NCBI GenBank assembly: GCA_005877365.1
Contig: VBPP01000077.1
Span: 1 to 8,814, forward strand
Direction: 5' to 3'
DNA length: 8,814 nt
From: Nitrososphaerota archaeon
GTDB lineage: Archaea; Thermoproteota; Nitrososphaeria; Nitrososphaerales; Gagatemarchaeaceae
A program made the translations under genes and the position numbers. Below the pieces are notes generated by a model that saw nothing but the letters and a program-made list of their open reading frames with translations, searched no databases and had not been told where the DNA came from. Shown here in pieces: positions 6,725-8,814 of the stretch (position 1 is its first letter; each line of letters opens with the position of its first letter).

Positions 6725-6727
6725 TGG

Positions 6728-7843
6728 TCAGAGTGCCGTGAAACTGTCAGACCATTGTGTGTAGGCTCTCCGCATTTCTGGAGAAACCGATGGCCTTCTG
6801 GACCTCATTACCTCCTTGAAATCGGCCAATGCAATCGGCCGGGGCTGAGTCTCCTTGTCAAGAGCCTTCCCACTTGAGAAGAGTTCCCGCACCACTCTGA
6901 GCTGCGCACTCTGGCAAATATCTTTGATGTCGCTCCCAGAGTAACCTTCGCTTAGCCTCGCCAACGCTTCTAGGTTCACGTCTTCGGCCAAAGTCAAAGG
7001 CGCTGTGTATATCCTGAATTGAGCCATTCGCGCGTTGCTGTCGGGCATCTGGACGTGGATGCGTTTGGCGAAGCGGCGCAAAAATGGCAGATCGAGGGAC
7101 CACGGCTTATTTGTCGCTCCTATCACATAAAGGTGGAGATTCTTGCCCTTGTCGTTTATCCCGTCGGTCTCTCTAAGGTTGTCCGAAAGCATCTTGCGCG
7201 CGTTGTTGAAGAGTTTGGCAACGTTCTTCTCGCCCTCTCCAAGCCACTTGCTCATGATGGAAGCGGCGTCGATTGAGATGAAGTAGCCATCAATCTCTGC
7301 GGCCGTCGCGGCCGCGATCATGGTCTTGCCGCATCCGGGTGGGCCGAAGAGGAGGATGCCCCTGGGCCAGCCGAGCTTGAAGAGGTCCGGTCTGAGAAAC
7401 GGAAAGACTATGGACTCGCGAATTGCCCCCTTGCAATCCTCGAGTCCGATCACGTCATCCCACTTCACTTCGGGCTTCTCCTTGATCACCAACTCGCTAA
7501 AGGAAGCCTTGAGCTGCTGGACGACCTGAGGTCCCTTCGAGTTGCCGCCCACCTGAACGTTCGTCGCTTCCACCGGCAACTCCTCAGTCGCCTGGTCCTG
7601 GGGGATCAGGCCGTGTGCCTGCTGTATAGCCTTCACCCTCTCCTGGTAGACGGTGGCTCTCTCCAGATAGTGCCTGTTCAGGTGGTAGTCGGGGTAAAGG
7701 TGTACCAGCTTTATCAGCGTCGAGATCGCCCTCTGGTACATCTGAATCGCCATTCCGTGGGCGCCCTGCGAATCGAGCCTTATCGCCTCGCTCGCGTACT
7801 TCCTCGCATCCTCCTCCAGCTCCCTCGCCGCGACGACGCTCAA
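6728..7843 (-). CDS. cdvC: CdvC, Vps4-type AAA+ ATPase of cell division, lacking Walker B
   Basis: CdvC disassembles or remodels ESCRT-III (CdvB) filaments during archaeal division. The 371-residue product has an N-terminal three-helix MIT domain (about 5-77), a linker, then the AAA+ domain: 'VIGLEDCKGAIRESIVFPFLRP' (131-152), Walker A 'GPPGCGKT' (167-174), pore loop 1 'KWLGEGEK' (199-206), sensor 1 'VIGATNKP' (240-247), arginine-finger segment 'FLRRF' (254-258), sensor 2-type 'GYSGSDIK' (300-307) and a C-terminal helix 'RRPSVSPEMRRAYTQWSDSF'. Between 'NVAKLFNNARKM' (207-218) and 'NLRETDGIND' (222-231), Sulfolobus CdvC has about 32 more residues with Walker B ('IIFIDEID') and pore loop 2. They are absent here and the frame is kept. 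Without them ATP hydrolysis is not expected. The start is TTG 7843, overlapping the cdvB stop by 4 nt (TTGA). Strictly conserved positions also differ (EMDG to ETDG, DWPFLRRFQ to DLPFLRRFA), so a degenerate paralogue is possible. Confidence 0.9.
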   Translation of the reverse strand: MSVVAARELEEDARKYASEAIRLDSQGAHGMAIQMYQRAISTLIKLVHLYPDYHLNRHYLERATVYQERVKAIQQAHGLIPQDQATEELPVEATNVQVGGNSKGPQVVQQLKASFSELVIKEKPEVKWDDVIGLEDCKGAIRESIVFPFLRPDLFKLGWPRGILLFGPPGCGKTMIAAATAAEIDGYFISIDAASIMSKWLGEGEKNVAKLFNNARKMLSDNLRETDGINDKGKNLHLYVIGATNKPWSLDLPFLRRFAKRIHVQMPDSNARMAQFRIYTAPLTLAEDVNLEALARLSEGYSGSDIKDICQSAQLRVVRELFSSGKALDKETQPRPIALADFKEVMRSRRPSVSPEMRRAYTQWSDSFTAL

Positions 7844-8697
7844 CCCTGCTCTTCCCCAGACCTGACCAGCTTAACCCTCCCCTCCGAGAGCAGCTTCAGC
7901 ATCGCGTGCTCGACTTCGTCGGGCTGCAGGGCCAGAGTCTTCGATGCGTCGTTGACGTCGACTGCTCCAGCGTGGGCCGATGCGTACTTCAAGACCTGGT
8001 CCTCCGACCCGTCTTCGCGGGCGGAGGTGTAGAGGACACCCAGGAACCGCTTCTCCCCGTCATCCTCCCCTGTCGCGAGGACGGGTACCCTGAGGGAATT
8101 CCCTGTCTGTCGCCTGATCGCCTCCGGGGTGACAGTGAGGTTCCGCTGCATCTCTTCCGCCTGCTCCTCCGCGTATTTTCTCGCCTGTTCGACCAGCTCC
8201 TCCCCACTCTCTGTCTGAAGATTCAGGGAGATCGAGGGCGTCACGTTCCCGATCTCGGCCATCGTCTCCGTGAGAGTGGTGTTGATCTCCTCCGAGGCCT
8301 GGTCGAGGGCGGGGACGAGTCCCTGCACTGTCTTGCTCACCTTCCTGAGAACTTTGAAGGCAGTGCTCATGTGCGAGATGACGTCTCCGACGTCGTTTAT
8401 GCTCTCGAGGCGGAGGATCACCTGCGTCAGTGCGAGCTCACTGGCGTAGACTACCTTGGCGACCTTCCTCAACTCCGCCCACTCGTTCGCGTAGACGTTT
8501 GCCTTCGACTTGTCCTTGGCGGTGAGCGCCCGGACCGTGGTGTCGTATAGTAGTTTCCTTCTTTGAGCGAGCCGATTTCTCATGCTCTCCAACTCACGAC
8601 GGTGCAGTTCAATCTCCTTGATCGTCGAAGCAATCTTCCCCTTTACCCCATCCTCCCTATGGACTCCGATAACCTTCAATGGGAGCCTATACGCCAA
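7840..8697 (-). CDS. cdvB: CdvB, ESCRT-III-like cell division protein with C-terminal winged helix
   Basis: CdvB forms the contractile ESCRT-III filament at the division site. The 285-residue protein opens with a short tail, then a long basic helical hairpin 'STIKEIELHRRELESMRNRL' (24-43) and 'VYANEWAELRKVAKVVYASE' (68-87), followed by 'QVILRLESINDVGDVISHMS' (92-111) and acidic helices to about 186, the ESCRT-III core. After a linker comes a compact domain, 'DQVLKYASAHAG..DVNDASKTLALQPDEVEHAMLKLLSEGRVKLV' (233-278). It matches the winged helix by which crenarchaeal CdvB docks on CdvA. The linker has only 'SLRVPVLATG' (201-210) where the proline-rich MIM2 motif for the CdvC MIT domain would be, so that contact looks weak. 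TTG 8697 directly follows an in-frame TAG and is the earliest possible start. Co-transcription with cdvC is likely. cdvA is not in the window. Confidence 0.9.
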   Translation of the reverse strand: MAYRLPLKVIGVHREDGVKGKIASTIKEIELHRRELESMRNRLAQRRKLLYDTTVRALTAKDKSKANVYANEWAELRKVAKVVYASELALTQVILRLESINDVGDVISHMSTAFKVLRKVSKTVQGLVPALDQASEEINTTLTETMAEIGNVTPSISLNLQTESGEELVEQARKYAEEQAEEMQRNLTVTPEAIRRQTGNSLRVPVLATGEDDGEKRFLGVLYTSAREDGSEDQVLKYASAHAGAVDVNDASKTLALQPDEVEHAMLKLLSEGRVKLVRSGEEQG

Positions 8698-8721
8698 CTA
8701 CGAGGGTCTTTCGGGCTCCTG

Positions 8722-8728
8722 CAATAAT
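8722..8728 (-). promoter_or_regulatory. TATA-like box of cdvBC
   Basis: ATTATTG on the minus strand lies 24-31 nt before the TTG start of cdvB, the spacing seen at aspS, sucC and the endonuclease gene. It is a weaker match to the consensus, but it supports the unusual TTG start. Confidence 0.45.
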
Positions 8729-8814
8729 CACCATCAGTGTCAATTGTCTTGAACCAAGAAGCAAAAATCGCAGACGACGGAACCCGTGGAACCCGGAAGC
8801 CGAGGCTGCCAAAA
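8729..8814. other. Non-coding right edge upstream of cdvBC
   Basis: No gene fragment or tRNA is recognisable in this stretch. A run of five T's on the minus strand (8763-8767) could terminate a leftward transcript entering from outside the window, but it is weak evidence. A CGGGTTCC-like repeat near 8780-8800 resembles a tRNA T-arm only superficially. Confidence 0.35.

Noticed and set aside
7906..8550. 214-codon rightward open frame opposite cdvB
   Set aside because: It is a shadow of the cdvB codon pattern, with no recognisable domain and no promoter.
8770..8814. Possible tRNA 3' end with GGGTTCC repeats
   Set aside because: The loop does not fit TTCRANN followed by C, and no acceptor or anticodon stem can be paired.

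Overview
The window looks like a chromosome segment from an archaeon of the TACK group, most probably a Nitrososphaeria/Thaumarchaeota-like lineage. The reasons are a CdvB (ESCRT-III) and CdvC (Vps4-type AAA+ ATPase) cell-division pair, an archaeal-type aspartyl-tRNA synthetase, an F420-type LLM-family oxidoreductase, and genes that start directly about 25 nt downstream of TATA-like boxes without a Shine-Dalgarno sequence. The assignment below TACK is inference.

Layout. Two genes read rightwards at the left end: an LLM-class flavin/F420-dependent oxidoreductase (106-1116) and a 12-helix MFS transporter (1233-2420). They converge, with a 36-nt gap, on a long block that reads leftwards over the rest of the window. 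In transcription order that block holds cdvB and cdvC (8697-6728, 4-nt overlap), a LAGLIDADG homing endonuclease-like gene with its own TATA box (6669-5948), aspS (5867-4554, own TATA box), a 215-nt non-coding gap, and sucC-sucD for succinyl-CoA synthetase (4338-2457, own TATA box, 4-nt overlap).

The genes cover central metabolism (succinyl-CoA to succinate with ATP/GTP formation), translation (Asp-tRNA, possibly also Asp-tRNA(Asn)), and membrane scission in cell division (CdvB filaments remodelled by CdvC). The oxidoreductase and the transporter have no assignable substrate.

Three of the leftward genes are damaged. sucC lacks roughly 35-40 codons around its glycine-rich nucleotide-binding loop and changes frame at that point. 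cdvC lacks about 32 codons, in frame, that should carry the Walker B motif. The endonuclease gene changes frame at a run of five G's. Two deletions of similar size, each removing a nucleotide-binding element, plus a homopolymer frameshift within 5 kb, may be assembly or read errors. If they are real, this cell has a CdvC unable to hydrolyse ATP and no working SucC from this locus. I see no CRISPR array, insertion sequence, rRNA or tRNA.
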